Shown: piece after piece, positions 1 through 6,798 of the stretch
How the letters are laid out: each line of letters opens with the position of its first letter
Numbering within the stretch: the stretch's first letter is position 1
Assembly: GCA_020434085.1 (NCBI GenBank)
Contig: JAGRBM010000417.1
Span: forward strand, 1 to 10,947
DNA length: 10,947 nt
Direction of reading: 5' to 3'
Source of the DNA: Chrysiogenia bacterium
GTDB lineage: Bacteria > JAGRBM01
The notes under the pieces: generated by a model
Seen by the model: the letters and a program-made list of their open reading frames with translations, nothing else
Database searches by the model: none
What the model was told of the DNA's origin: nothing
Translations under genes and position numbers: made by a program

Positions 1-162
1 GAAGGCAAATGCGGTCGCTGCGAGTTCAAGAAGGTCTGCGGCGGCTCGCGTGCCAGGGCCTATGCCTTTACCGGAAACTACATGGCCGAAGAGCCCTGCT
101 GCTCCTACCAGCCCCGAGAACAGGCTGAACAGGCATCTGAGCCCCAGCAGAAGGCGGTATGA
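1..162 (+). CDS. C-terminus of a radical SAM/SPASM protein, NirJ/AhbC/AhbD-like (partial)
   Basis: Frame 1 is open from the window edge to TGA at 160-162, leaving 53 residues. The fragment has the cysteine-rich SPASM/twitch end typical of tetrapyrrole-modifying radical SAM enzymes: C4, C7 and C13 in [12 protein letters not shown], then [14 protein letters not shown] and EEPCCSY (C33, C34). These cysteines bind an auxiliary 4Fe-4S cluster in the family. The same C-x2-C-x5-C pattern recurs at the end of the nirJ gene at 7359-8549, so the two are paralogues. Known relatives act on siroheme-derived tetrapyrroles: NirJ for heme d1, AhbC and AhbD for the alternative heme pathway. The N-terminal CxxxCxxC motif lies outside the window, so I cannot say which one this is. 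The final 17 residues (from about residue 37) are Gln/Glu/Ala-rich and look like a non-conserved tail. The stop codon lies inside a CRP/FNR-type palindrome (157-174). Confidence 0.82.
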   Translation, partial: EGKCGRCEFKKVCGGSRARAYAFTGNYMAEEPCCSYQPREQAEQASEPQQKAV

Positions 163-201
163 GTTGAATCATAAGGGCTTCGTACCGGGAGTTCGTAGAC
201 T
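157..201 (+). promoter_or_regulatory. CRP/FNR-type site with -10-like hexamer, upstream of the structured region
   Basis: The 18-mer at 157-174 (GTATGA-GTTGAA-TCATAA) matches 11 of the 12 arm positions of the palindrome TTATGA-N6-TCATAA found at three other promoters here. It overlaps the stop codon of the upstream gene. After exactly 21 bases comes TAGACT (196-201), the same TAGNNT hexamer at the same spacing as in the Rieske and nirS promoters. This is the geometry of a class II CRP/FNR-activated promoter, and it predicts a transcript start near 207. The transcript would cover the hairpins at 217-364 and possibly the gene at 410. The regulator is inferred from the site only; no regulator gene is in the window. 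Confidence 0.55.
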
Positions 202-364
202 GGCTCCTGGTTGGTAGGAGGTCGCAAAGGCCTCTAAGTTTTCTGCGCAGACTGGAGGGTTTTGCGCAGGGATGTGCGGTCGGGTGGCCGCTGGAAAACC
301 CCTTCGGGGTTGTCCGAAATGGGCCCCGGGCAACGTCGGGAAGGACGACATGCCCGGGGCTCGT
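184..364 (+). other. Structured intergenic region: chain of five hairpins, candidate leader or small RNA
   Basis: The 247 bases between the radical SAM stop and position 410 hold no convincing gene but fold strongly on paper. The hairpins are: (a) 184-191 with 204-211, 8 pairs including one G-U; (b) 217-223 with 229-235, loop GCAAA, two G-U; (c) 276-281 with 286-291, one G-U; (d) 297-302 with 306-311, perfect, triloop TTC; (e) 323-332 with 351-360, a perfect 10-bp stem, extendable by weaker pairs to 319/364, with an inner CGTC/GACG stem (334-337 with 344-347). A longer-range stem, GTTTTC 238-243 with GAAAAC 294-299, would compete with (d) because both use 297-299. TGCGCAG is repeated at 244-250 and 263-269. 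No stem is followed by a real T-tract, so none is a textbook terminator. The element may be a leader of the gene at 410 or a separate small RNA. I do not recognise a known class. Confidence 0.4.
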
Positions 365-409
365 GTAATTTCTGGATCAGGTCGCCTCCACCCCGCTAAG
401 CTCAACCCC

Positions 410-877
410 ATGAATGCCGCGCTGCTCTCCATCCTGTTTCTTCTTGGAGCACCCGAACACTCCCCTGCGACTGGCGATCTCTGCGGGTGCCTCGATCATC
501 AACGAACCATGCAAGTTAGCGCCACGCTCATGCAGGCCGGCGTAACGGGTGACTTGAACGCTGCACTTGAGCAAGCCGAGCGCAGGGCCGCGCTTCGCGG
601 CGCCTTTGCGCTTGCCTTCTGTGCAGCTCAGACCGAAGGCTTCGAGCGCGTCAGCGACAATACGATTGAATGGGAAGCGGGGTCGTGTCGGGCGGTCAAT
701 CCCTCGCCGCGCGTCTGGCCCGAACTGCTTCGCATCGAATGCAAAAATGAAGACACATGGCCCGCACTACCCGCTGAGTTTCTGGTATCCGGCGAGCCAT
801 GGCAGAGCCGCGGCGAAGAACTCAACCGCGTCTGGTCAAAGCGCTTGCGCGTCTCCGCAAGCTGCGAAGATCAATAA
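410..877 (+). CDS. Small exported cysteine-rich protein of unknown function
   Basis: This is a 155-residue product if translation begins at ATG 410. The same frame is open back to 272. The 410 start is preferred because it puts a hydrophobic, signal-like stretch (MNAALLSILFLLGA) at the N-terminus, and because the upstream part is occupied by the hairpin region. No good Shine-Dalgarno sequence precedes 410, which is a weakness. The remaining protein has six cysteines (C25, C27, C71, C93, C111, C152), enough for three disulfides, with DLCGCLD near the predicted mature N-terminus. There is no CxxCH heme motif and no domain I recognise. The middle (about 40-70) is Ala/Gln/Glu-rich and probably helical. 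Its TAA stop is six bases from the stop of the convergent hexaheme cytochrome gene, with no visible terminator between them. A periplasmic role is inference only. Confidence 0.55.
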   Translation: MNAALLSILFLLGAPEHSPATGDLCGCLDHQRTMQVSATLMQAGVTGDLNAALEQAERRAALRGAFALAFCAAQTEGFERVSDNTIEWEAGSCRAVNPSPRVWPELLRIECKNEDTWPALPAEFLVSGEPWQSRGEELNRVWSKRLRVSASCEDQ

Positions 878-883
878 ACTCAA

Positions 884-2296
884 TCAACGTGCAGCGGTCT
901 TTTTGCTTGCCTGCTCCTGAAGCTTCCGGATGTAGGCCACCACGCTTGCGATTTCGTAGTCTTCGAATTCGAGTTCTTCGCGCGCCGAGTTCATGGAGGT
1001 TCCCTCTCGCCCGTCGCGTACCGTGATCAGGAAGAATTCGTCTGGCATGGCACTCAGCGTGGGGGAGGTCAGACTCAGGCCGTCCTTGCCGCCTTCACCG
1101 AACTCGCCATGACACATCTTGCAACTGTCATTGTAGAGTTCCCTGCCCTCATCCACGTCGACCTCATCGTCTTCATCGACGAAGGTCCAGGGCTCCACCT
1201 CGACGCCCTCGGCCCCTTCCATGATGTAGGCGACGAGCGCGTCGATTTCCCTGGAGCTCAAGCCGCTGGAGGTAGAGCCCATGCTCTCCATCGGCGTGCC
1301 GGGCCGACCGTGGTTGATCGTATTGCGGATGAACTCCGCGCCTGCGACCGACGTGAACGCCGGGTTGCGGATGGCCGGGACGCGCCAGTTCAGCACGCTG
1401 TCCTTGCGGTCTTCCATCCCGGCGTCGTGACAGCCCGAGCAGTAGCGCTGGTAAATGATCTGACCATTGGGGTTGTCGCGGTCCAGCGAGTCGCGCGAGT
1501 GGATCATCTTCTCGGGCACGCGGATGTCGCGCAGTGACATCAGATAGACGCCCAGGGCGCTCACGTCATCCTCGCTGAGGCCGTAGTTGCGCATGGCCGA
1601 GCCCTCTACCACTGACTGGGGATCGCGCAAGTGGGCTTCCTGCCAGTGCTCGACGGTATGGGGCTCATCGAGATGCGCCATGGAAAAATGGCCATGCGGC
1701 TGGGAACCGATCCCGTCGAGTGCCGGACCGCGCGAGCCGCCAAGGCCGCCGGTCTTGTGGCAGGAATTGCAGCCCAGGTTGGTGAACAACTCGGCACCCT
1801 TGCTCAGCACCGGGGCGCCGTTGTCAGAGAGCCAGCTCGATGCATGACACGTCCGGCAGGAGGCCTGCACGTAGGTCGACGAATAGACCGGCTCGTCCCA
1901 GAAAACTTTCTCGTGCGGGTCGTTGGCGTGCGCCTCCAGCGAATTGGTGGCCAGTCCCTGCCCGGCATGGCAGAGCGTGCAGCCGTATTCCTGGGGCTGA
2001 TGGTCGAACAAATATTCGCCCGGGTGGGTGCGAAGCGGCTGGTCCGCCTCTGCCATATCCGTATTGAAGACACCCACGTGGCAGGTCGTGCAGCGATCGA
2101 TGCGGCCAAGCTCTGGCAGGTAGTACTGCTTGAGTCCCTGTTCGAAGGGCTTCTCGCCCTCGGTCTGTTTGGCGTATTCGCGCTGGTAGCCGCGCCATTC
2201 GCGGAAGTAGTTCTCTTCAAGCCCGGAAACAACTGCGAAGGCCAGTGTCACCAGCGAGGCGAGCAGGAGGATGGTGGAGTAGAAGCGCGTTCTCAT
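884..2296 (-). CDS. Hexaheme c-type cytochrome, subunit of a Rieske/cytochrome b complex
   Basis: The 470-residue protein starts with a membrane segment (about residues 6-25) that may act as uncleaved anchor or signal peptide. It carries six CxxCH heme c sites: CTTCH 69-73, CTLCH 106-110, CRTCH 147-151, CNSCH 176-180, CSGCH 286-290 and CKMCH 392-396. Heme sites 1-3 lie in a His-rich multiheme-like part; sites 4-6 each begin a region that looks like a class I monoheme domain (GAELFTNLGCNSCH, GQIIYQRYCSGCH, GRELYNDSCKMCH). An acidic linker (DEDDEVDVDEG, about 374-384) precedes the last domain. The gene is last in the minus-strand operon, 10 bases after cytochrome b, with a purine-rich AAGGGGG upstream of the ATG. 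By position it takes the place of cytochrome c1/f and would carry electrons from the Rieske protein to periplasmic acceptors. That role is inferred from context. The Lys/Ala/Arg-rich tail ends at TGA 884-886. Confidence 0.9.
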   Translation of the reverse strand: MRTRFYSTILLLASLVTLAFAVVSGLEENYFREWRGYQREYAKQTEGEKPFEQGLKQYYLPELGRIDRCTTCHVGVFNTDMAEADQPLRTHPGEYLFDHQPQEYGCTLCHAGQGLATNSLEAHANDPHEKVFWDEPVYSSTYVQASCRTCHASSWLSDNGAPVLSKGAELFTNLGCNSCHKTGGLGGSRGPALDGIGSQPHGHFSMAHLDEPHTVEHWQEAHLRDPQSVVEGSAMRNYGLSEDDVSALGVYLMSLRDIRVPEKMIHSRDSLDRDNPNGQIIYQRYCSGCHDAGMEDRKDSVLNWRVPAIRNPAFTSVAGAEFIRNTINHGRPGTPMESMGSTSSGLSSREIDALVAYIMEGAEGVEVEPWTFVDEDDEVDVDEGRELYNDSCKMCHGEFGEGGKDGLSLTSPTLSAMPDEFFLITVRDGREGTSMNSAREELEFEDYEIASVVAYIRKLQEQASKKTAAR

Positions 2297-2306
2297 GGTG
2301 TCCCCC

Positions 2307-3917
2307 TTAGTGAACCGGCCAGTCGGCGGGCGACCAGTAGAAGCCCCAGTTCGGGCCGCGGAAGTAGACGCCGACGATGGTCAGCACGATGAAGCCGCAA
2401 AGGAAGCACGTGAAGAGCGCAACAGCGCCCTTGCGCGTGCTTGCCGTGCGCTGCAGCACAATGAGTGAGAAGGCTGCGTAGAACAGGGTAATGAGCGTCC
2501 CCGGGTTACAGGCCGTAATCACGATCTGGGGAATCGAGGGATACCAGTTGCGAAGCCATCCGTATTTCACCGTGAAAGCAACGACCGCAATGGTGACGCC
2601 GAATCCGTAGACCAGCGAGCCCCAGAAGATCTTCTTCTCCGCGCCCCGATCGAGCCAGGTCCCCGAAACGCCTTTTTCACGATCGAGGAAGGGGATCAGC
2701 GCCAGGCCGATCACCACGACGACCGGGATCATCATGCCCCCGGCAAAGGCCGAATAGCTCACCAGTTCCTGCAGACCCAGGAAGTACCAGGGTGCCTTGG
2801 CCGGGTTCTCGGGAATGTTGGCGTTGGCCAGTTCCTTGAGCGGCGCGTCCCACAGGAAGCTGAGGATGCAGGCCAAGGCGATGAAGCACATCGCCGCTGC
2901 CAGTTCCGCGCGGAAGGCGTGCGGGAAACTTGCGACCGTCCCTTCGGGCCCCTTGTCCACGGCAGGGGTCTTGCCCTTCACCACGGCCATGAGCCCGTAG
3001 GTCTTGTTCGTGGCAAAGGCGGACTTTCCAGTCACGCCCGGGTCTCCGGGCTTGCTGGCATCGGGCGGTCGCGAGAGTCCGCCGTCCTTGCGAATGCGCC
3101 AGAAGTGCACGCCAATCAGGGCGAAAGCTGCAGCCGGCAGAATCATCACGTGCAGCAGGTAGAAACGCGTGAGCGCCCCCTGCCCCACTTCATCGCCGCC
3201 GAGCAGCAACTCTTTTTGAAGTCCGCCGATATCGAAGAACTGCGTGATACCAAACGCATCGGTCAGTTCGCGCGGGCTCGCAGCGATGTTCGAACCAATG
3301 GTCACAGCCCAGAATGCGAGCTGGTCCCAGGGGAGCAGGTAGCCGGTGAACGAGAGCCCCAGCGTGATCGTCAGCAGGAGCATTCCGATCAGCCAGTTGA
3401 ACTCGCGCGGGGCCTTGTAAGAGTTTGTATAGAAGACGCGGATCATGTGGGCGAAGACGGCGAACACCATGAGGTGCGCCGCCCAGCGGTGGATATTGCG
3501 CACATACTTGCCGGCGCTCGAAACGAACGAGAGGTCCTTGACCGACTGATAGGCCTCAGGGATCGAGGCCTCGTAATAAATCATCAGGAAAATGCCCGTG
3601 AGACAGAGCGTCAGAAAGCTCACGAAGGCGATGACCCCCAGGCCGTAGGTAAATGTCGGCCTGAGGCTCCAGACGTGCGTTCTCGTCGAGTGGATGTGCA
3701 GGAAAAAGTTCTGGAACACCGCACGCGAACGGTCACGCTCGCTTCGAATGGGCCAGGCATGGCGCACAAAGGCCGACTTGAAAGTGCGCCCGACCTCTTT
3801 GAGATTCCTCACAAAGGCCTGAAGGCCCGAGACCTGCTCGACGGCTGCGTCTGCCGGATCGCTGATGGAATCCGGCCGCACCTTCGGATTCTGAACACCG
3901 TTGTTGGGTTCACTCAC
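2307..3917 (-). CDS. Cytochrome b of a bc-type complex (fused b6/subunit IV type)
   Basis: This membrane subunit carries the quinol oxidation site and two b hemes. I start it at GTG 3917, giving 536 residues, because AGGAG lies eight bases upstream and the GTG overlaps the TGA of the preceding gene (GTGA). The frame is open further, to ATG 3992, but that extension lies inside the flavoprotein gene. In GTG-based numbering the heme ligands are H143 (in NIHRWAAH) with H157, and H256 (in TRFYLLH) with H271. The second pair is 15 apart, as in cytochrome b6, rather than 14 as in mitochondrial cytochrome b. An N-terminal b6-like part and a C-terminal subunit-IV-like part are fused. The Qo-site PEWY motif reads APWY (375-378), so the usual Glu is missing. 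Where b6 has the heme-ci cysteine (YCLG), this protein has YGLG, so heme ci is probably absent. About 70 polar residues precede the first helices. Confidence 0.92.
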   Translation of the reverse strand: MSEPNNGVQNPKVRPDSISDPADAAVEQVSGLQAFVRNLKEVGRTFKSAFVRHAWPIRSERDRSRAVFQNFFLHIHSTRTHVWSLRPTFTYGLGVIAFVSFLTLCLTGIFLMIYYEASIPEAYQSVKDLSFVSSAGKYVRNIHRWAAHLMVFAVFAHMIRVFYTNSYKAPREFNWLIGMLLLTITLGLSFTGYLLPWDQLAFWAVTIGSNIAASPRELTDAFGITQFFDIGGLQKELLLGGDEVGQGALTRFYLLHVMILPAAAFALIGVHFWRIRKDGGLSRPPDASKPGDPGVTGKSAFATNKTYGLMAVVKGKTPAVDKGPEGTVASFPHAFRAELAAAMCFIALACILSFLWDAPLKELANANIPENPAKAPWYFLGLQELVSYSAFAGGMMIPVVVVIGLALIPFLDREKGVSGTWLDRGAEKKIFWGSLVYGFGVTIAVVAFTVKYGWLRNWYPSIPQIVITACNPGTLITLFYAAFSLIVLQRTASTRKGAVALFTCFLCGFIVLTIVGVYFRGPNWGFYWSPADWPVH

Positions 3918-5821
3918 TGGTAATTCTCCTGGAATGAAAACAGCTCCATGGTGATCGCATCGTTGGGACAGCGCTCGGCGCACAGCGCGCAACGGATGCA
4001 GCGATCCTCGTCCTTGAGGATCACGCTGGTCTCGCCCGCTTCATCGCCCAGTTCACGAATGAGGGTATCGATCTCCTCGTTCCGCTCGAGCTTTGTGATC
4101 GGGATGATTTTCAGACAATCCTCGGGACAGACATCCACGCATCCGCCGCACAGGACGCAGCGGCTCGAATCAAAGACCGTGTTGACGTTGCAGGAGAGAC
4201 AACGCATCGCCTGTTCGTGGGCGTCGTCTTCGGAGAAGGTCCGCTCCACCTGCACGTGCATGGCCCCCACGCGCTCGGTCACGTCCTGCGCCGGGCTTTC
4301 CTGCCGGGCCAGACGCTCGAAGCCCTCGCGGCGGTAGTAGTCGGCAATCGGCTCGTGGTCGCAGGATGTTTGTGTTTCCAATGGAATCTGCGCGCCCATT
4401 TTGGTCGCAACCACCCGGGCGATCCGCTTTCCCGAAGCGATTGCATCAATCGCCAGTCGCGGGCCATAGGCAGCGTCGCCGGCCAGGAAGATATCGTCGT
4501 GAGAAGTCCTGCCGGTAGCTGGATCGTTCTTGAGGTTGCCGCGCTCATCGAAGTCGAGCCCGTCCACGCCCTTGAGAAAGCTCCAGTCAACGGACTGTCC
4601 GATACACACAAGCACGGTGTCACACTCGATGATGGTCTCATCGCCGGTGTCGTACTGGGGGCTAAAACGCCCGTTCTCGTCCCAGAGGGATACGACCCGG
4701 AGGAACTTCACCGCCTTCACGTGACCGTTTTCGTCGGTAAGCACCTCGGCCGGTCCAATGCCGTTGTGGCGAATGACGCCTTCTTCTTCGCCCTCGAGGA
4801 TCTCCACCTGGTCGGCGAGCATCTGATCGAGCGATTCAAGGCAAGCCAGGTGAATCTCGGCGCCAATCCCGGCGAGCTTGCGGGCCTGGGGAGTCACGTC
4901 GCGCTCAATGTAGACGCGGCGCACCGCCGTGCGCGCGGCGTCGTAAGCCACGTTGCCACCACCAATGACCAGCACGCGGTTTCCAATCCCGGTCGTCTCG
5001 CCAAGCGCCACGTCCCGGAGAAAATCGATTCCTCCGAGCACGCCCTTGGCGTTTCCACCCGGAATCGGAAGCGGGCGCGGGATCTTCGCACCGATGGCGA
5101 CGATCACCTTCTCGTGGCGACTCATCAGCTCATCGATGCTGATGTCCTTGCCGATCTGCACGCCCGTCTCGAACTTCACGCCCAGTGCGCGGATGACGTC
5201 GATCTCGCTGGAGATCAGCGAGCGCGGCAGGCGGTACTCGGGGATACCCACGGCCAGCATGCCGCCGGCGACGGGCTCGCGCTCGTAGACGACGCTGGGA
5301 AAACCCAGAATCGCCAGGTCGTGCGCGGCGGCAAGACCCGCAGGGCCTGAGCCGATGATTCCGATTGTGCGCGAATCGCTGGCCGGATTGGCCAGCCTTG
5401 CCTTGAGCTGATCCTTGAACTGCCGGATGTCCTCGCGGTCGACATTTTCAGTCGTCGGTTCCTGCGAGACGATCCACTTGGGAAGCTCCTCGCGGGCGTG
5501 CACGCCGGATTCGGGGCCGTATTGCTCGCACACCACGCGCTTGAGCGCCCGGATGGCGACAGGTGCATCGATGTTGCCGCGTCGGCAATTGGCCTCGCAC
5601 GGCGCCCCGCAGATCCGCCCGCAAATGGAGGCGAGCGGATTGGGGGCGCGTGCAATCAGGTAAGCTTTTTCAAGCTCTCCTCTGGCAATGGCCTGCACGT
5701 ATCCGCGCGAGTCGGTATGAACCGGACAGCCCGACTGACAGCCGATGAGCCGCTTGTAGTAGTCGGCATCGGCGATCTCGGCGCTGTAGCGCGCGGGCTG
5801 CGGTTCATCCTCGGCAGACAT
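3914..5821 (-). CDS. GltD-like FAD/NAD(P) oxidoreductase with N- and C-terminal iron-sulfur domains
   Basis: The 635-residue protein has no signal or membrane segment, so it should be cytoplasmic. Domains in order: an N-terminal 4Fe-4S domain like that of glutamate synthase small subunit and dihydropyrimidine dehydrogenase (C28, C32, then C67, C71, C75, C79 in CGRICGAPCEANC); an FAD-binding Rossmann motif GSGPAG (157-162); a second dinucleotide motif GGGNVA (287-292), expected to bind NAD(P)H; an FAD-contact motif FLAGDA (445-450); and a C-terminal tail with C541/C544 followed by two ferredoxin clusters (C555, C558, C561, C565 and C608, C611, C614, C618). AAGGAG lies just before the ATG. The gene is between a cytochrome c gene (stop two bases away) and cytochrome b (overlapping), so it very likely belongs to the complex. 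It could pass electrons between NAD(P)H or ferredoxin and the quinone or b-heme side. The direction cannot be read from sequence. It is not glutamate synthase: no large subunit is present. Confidence 0.88.
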   Translation of the reverse strand: MSAEDEPQPARYSAEIADADYYKRLIGCQSGCPVHTDSRGYVQAIARGELEKAYLIARAPNPLASICGRICGAPCEANCRRGNIDAPVAIRALKRVVCEQYGPESGVHAREELPKWIVSQEPTTENVDREDIRQFKDQLKARLANPASDSRTIGIIGSGPAGLAAAHDLAILGFPSVVYEREPVAGGMLAVGIPEYRLPRSLISSEIDVIRALGVKFETGVQIGKDISIDELMSRHEKVIVAIGAKIPRPLPIPGGNAKGVLGGIDFLRDVALGETTGIGNRVLVIGGGNVAYDAARTAVRRVYIERDVTPQARKLAGIGAEIHLACLESLDQMLADQVEILEGEEEGVIRHNGIGPAEVLTDENGHVKAVKFLRVVSLWDENGRFSPQYDTGDETIIECDTVLVCIGQSVDWSFLKGVDGLDFDERGNLKNDPATGRTSHDDIFLAGDAAYGPRLAIDAIASGKRIARVVATKMGAQIPLETQTSCDHEPIADYYRREGFERLARQESPAQDVTERVGAMHVQVERTFSEDDAHEQAMRCLSCNVNTVFDSSRCVLCGGCVDVCPEDCLKIIPITKLERNEEIDTLIRELGDEAGETSVILKDEDRCIRCALCAERCPNDAITMELFSFQENYQ

Positions 5822-5823
5822 GA

Positions 5824-6222
5824 TTACTCCTTTGCCACTCCGTCGTAGGCCAGGTAGTAGAGAATCGCTTCGAGCTGCTCATCGGAAAGCTCGGGGTCGG
5901 GCATTCCGTCGGGATAGGTCTCGAGCATTTTCTTCATTTCGGGATCGGTTTGCTGCAGGGTTTCCGCGTTCTTGAGCCAGTTCGTAATCCATTCGCGGCC
6001 ACGCGCGGCATAGATCCCCTTGAGGCCGGGTCCCTTCTCGCCCTGGCCATCGGTGTCGATGGCATGGCAGCCCGAGCACTGCTTGCGCTTGAAAGTCTTG
6101 AGCCCCTTCTTGAAGGTCTTTGCGTCCCAGGCCGGCACTGCCGCGTCATCTGCCATGACAGGCATTCCACTGACGCACACCAGCCCTCCTACCAGCATCA
6201 ATACCAAAAGTGTCTTTCGCAT
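5824..6222 (-). CDS. Monoheme c-type cytochrome in the Rieske/cytochrome b operon
   Basis: This 132-residue protein has a signal peptide (hydrophobic about residues 4-19, cleavage probably after MADD or just before). It is a small class I cytochrome c: CSGCH at 49-53, a GPGLKGIY stretch after it, and probable axial Met107 in YPDGMPDPEL. The C-terminal helix (QLEAILYYL) is typical of the fold. The gene starts at ATG 6222 with GGAG upstream, 24 bases after the Rieske stop. It is clearly related to the cytochrome at 6799-7251, which shares the KKQC-x-GCH motif, the Trp-rich helix after it and the YPxxMP Met-ligand region. Both lack the long loops of mitochondrial cytochrome c. It may be a peripheral subunit or a soluble carrier handing electrons to NirS; the choice is inference. 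Confidence 0.9.
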   Translation of the reverse strand: MRKTLLVLMLVGGLVCVSGMPVMADDAAVPAWDAKTFKKGLKTFKRKQCSGCHAIDTDGQGEKGPGLKGIYAARGREWITNWLKNAETLQQTDPEMKKMLETYPDGMPDPELSDEQLEAILYYLAYDGVAKE

Positions 6223-6246
6223 AGCTCCGCTCCATTTCTCCTTAGG

Positions 6247-6714
6247 TCACACAACGGCTTTTTCGCCGCTGGGGATTTCCTTCTTCAGATCTACAATCAG
6301 CGCACCGTCATCGGCGCGTCCGATCTCCAGCCATGGCAATGCGCGCGGGGCCGGGCCCTGTACCACGCTTCCGTTGGCATCAAACACAGAACCGTGGCAC
6401 GGGCACTTGAATCCGTCACCGGCGCTCTGACACACGCATCCGAGGTGCGTGCAGATCAGCGACATCGCATGGATTCCGTCCTCGTCCCGAACAACCTTGA
6501 TGTTGTGCTTTGCAATCACACGGGTCGTGCCAGTCGGAAATTCATCGGGATAGCCGATGCGTACCTTCGAGCTCGGCTCGTAGTGAACATTGGGCTTGGG
6601 CATGCGAAGTAGACCGAGCATCCCGGCAAACACCGCAGCAGCGGCAGTCCAGATGGCACTCGTCTCAAGGAAATCGCGACGGCCCATCGTTTCCTTTTCA
6701 GTTGGCACACTCAC
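6247..6714 (-). CDS. Rieske 2Fe-2S protein with Tat-type N-terminus
   Basis: The 155-residue protein is the high-potential iron-sulfur subunit that takes the first electron from quinol at the Qo site of cytochrome b. Cluster motifs are CTHLGC (ligands C88 and H90, disulfide C93) and CPCHGS (ligands C104 and H107, disulfide C106). An extra C95 lies in the first loop. The N-terminus has a Tat-like GRRDFL (11-16) followed by a hydrophobic segment (about 19-37), usually retained as the membrane anchor in this family. The start is GTG 6714, preceded by GGAGG ten bases upstream. ATG at 6687, with AAAAGGAAACG before it, is a possible alternative that still keeps the RR motif. A CRP/FNR-type promoter directly upstream (6748-6792) makes this the likely first gene of a five-gene transcript. 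Confidence 0.95.
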   Translation of the reverse strand: MSVPTEKETMGRRDFLETSAIWTAAAAVFAGMLGLLRMPKPNVHYEPSSKVRIGYPDEFPTGTTRVIAKHNIKVVRDEDGIHAMSLICTHLGCVCQSAGDGFKCPCHGSVFDANGSVVQGPAPRALPWLEIGRADDGALIVDLKKEIPSGEKAVV

Positions 6715-6747
6715 GATGTGGTTTCCTCCCGCGTGATACCTGCCATC

Positions 6748-6792
6748 AACCTAGGGCAGCAGCGCGTCCTGCATTTATGAGCCCGATCATAG
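6748..6792 (-). promoter_or_regulatory. CRP/FNR-type promoter of the Rieske/cytochrome b operon
   Basis: The palindrome TTATGA-GCCCGA-TCATAG lies at 6775-6792 and matches 11 of 12 arm positions of the shared motif. Read towards the Rieske gene, TAGGTT (6753-6748) follows after 21 bases. This is class II activator spacing, predicting a start near 6741 and a leader of about 27 bases that contains the GGAGG site. The core TGA-N6-TCA is common to CRP and FNR family sites; the outer TTA/TAA matches neither E. coli consensus exactly. The site lies six bases beyond the stop of the upstream cytochrome gene, so that gene may be transcribed separately. Confidence 0.7.
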
Positions 6793-6798
6793 CCTCGC

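Noticed and set aside
184-300. Canonical c-di-GMP-I (GEMM) riboswitch
   Set aside because: Only three short pieces agree in order. The conserved 5' block and the usual spacing between GCAAAG and CTAA are not there, and the predicted transcript start near 207 would cut off the 5' half.
297-364. Rho-independent terminator for the radical SAM gene
   Set aside because: The stems at 297-311 and 323-360 are strong, but neither is followed by a T-tract. I list them as structure only.
272-409. N-terminal extension of the gene at 410 back to ATG 272
   Set aside because: The extension is Gly/Pro/Arg-rich, has no signal peptide character and runs through two perfect hairpins. ATG 410 gives a hydrophobic exported N-terminus.
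3918-3992. Cytochrome b start at ATG 3992
   Set aside because: The 25 extra codons lie inside the ferredoxin domain of the flavoprotein. GTG 3917 has AGGAG at ideal distance and a GTGA stop-start overlap.
4217-5350. Long plus-strand open frame (377 codons) opposite the flavoprotein gene
   Set aside because: The opposite strand encodes clear FAD and 4Fe-4S motifs across the same bases. The frame is a by-product of high GC content and has no recognisable domains. The same holds for 2919-3923, 1631-2392 and 1109-1537.
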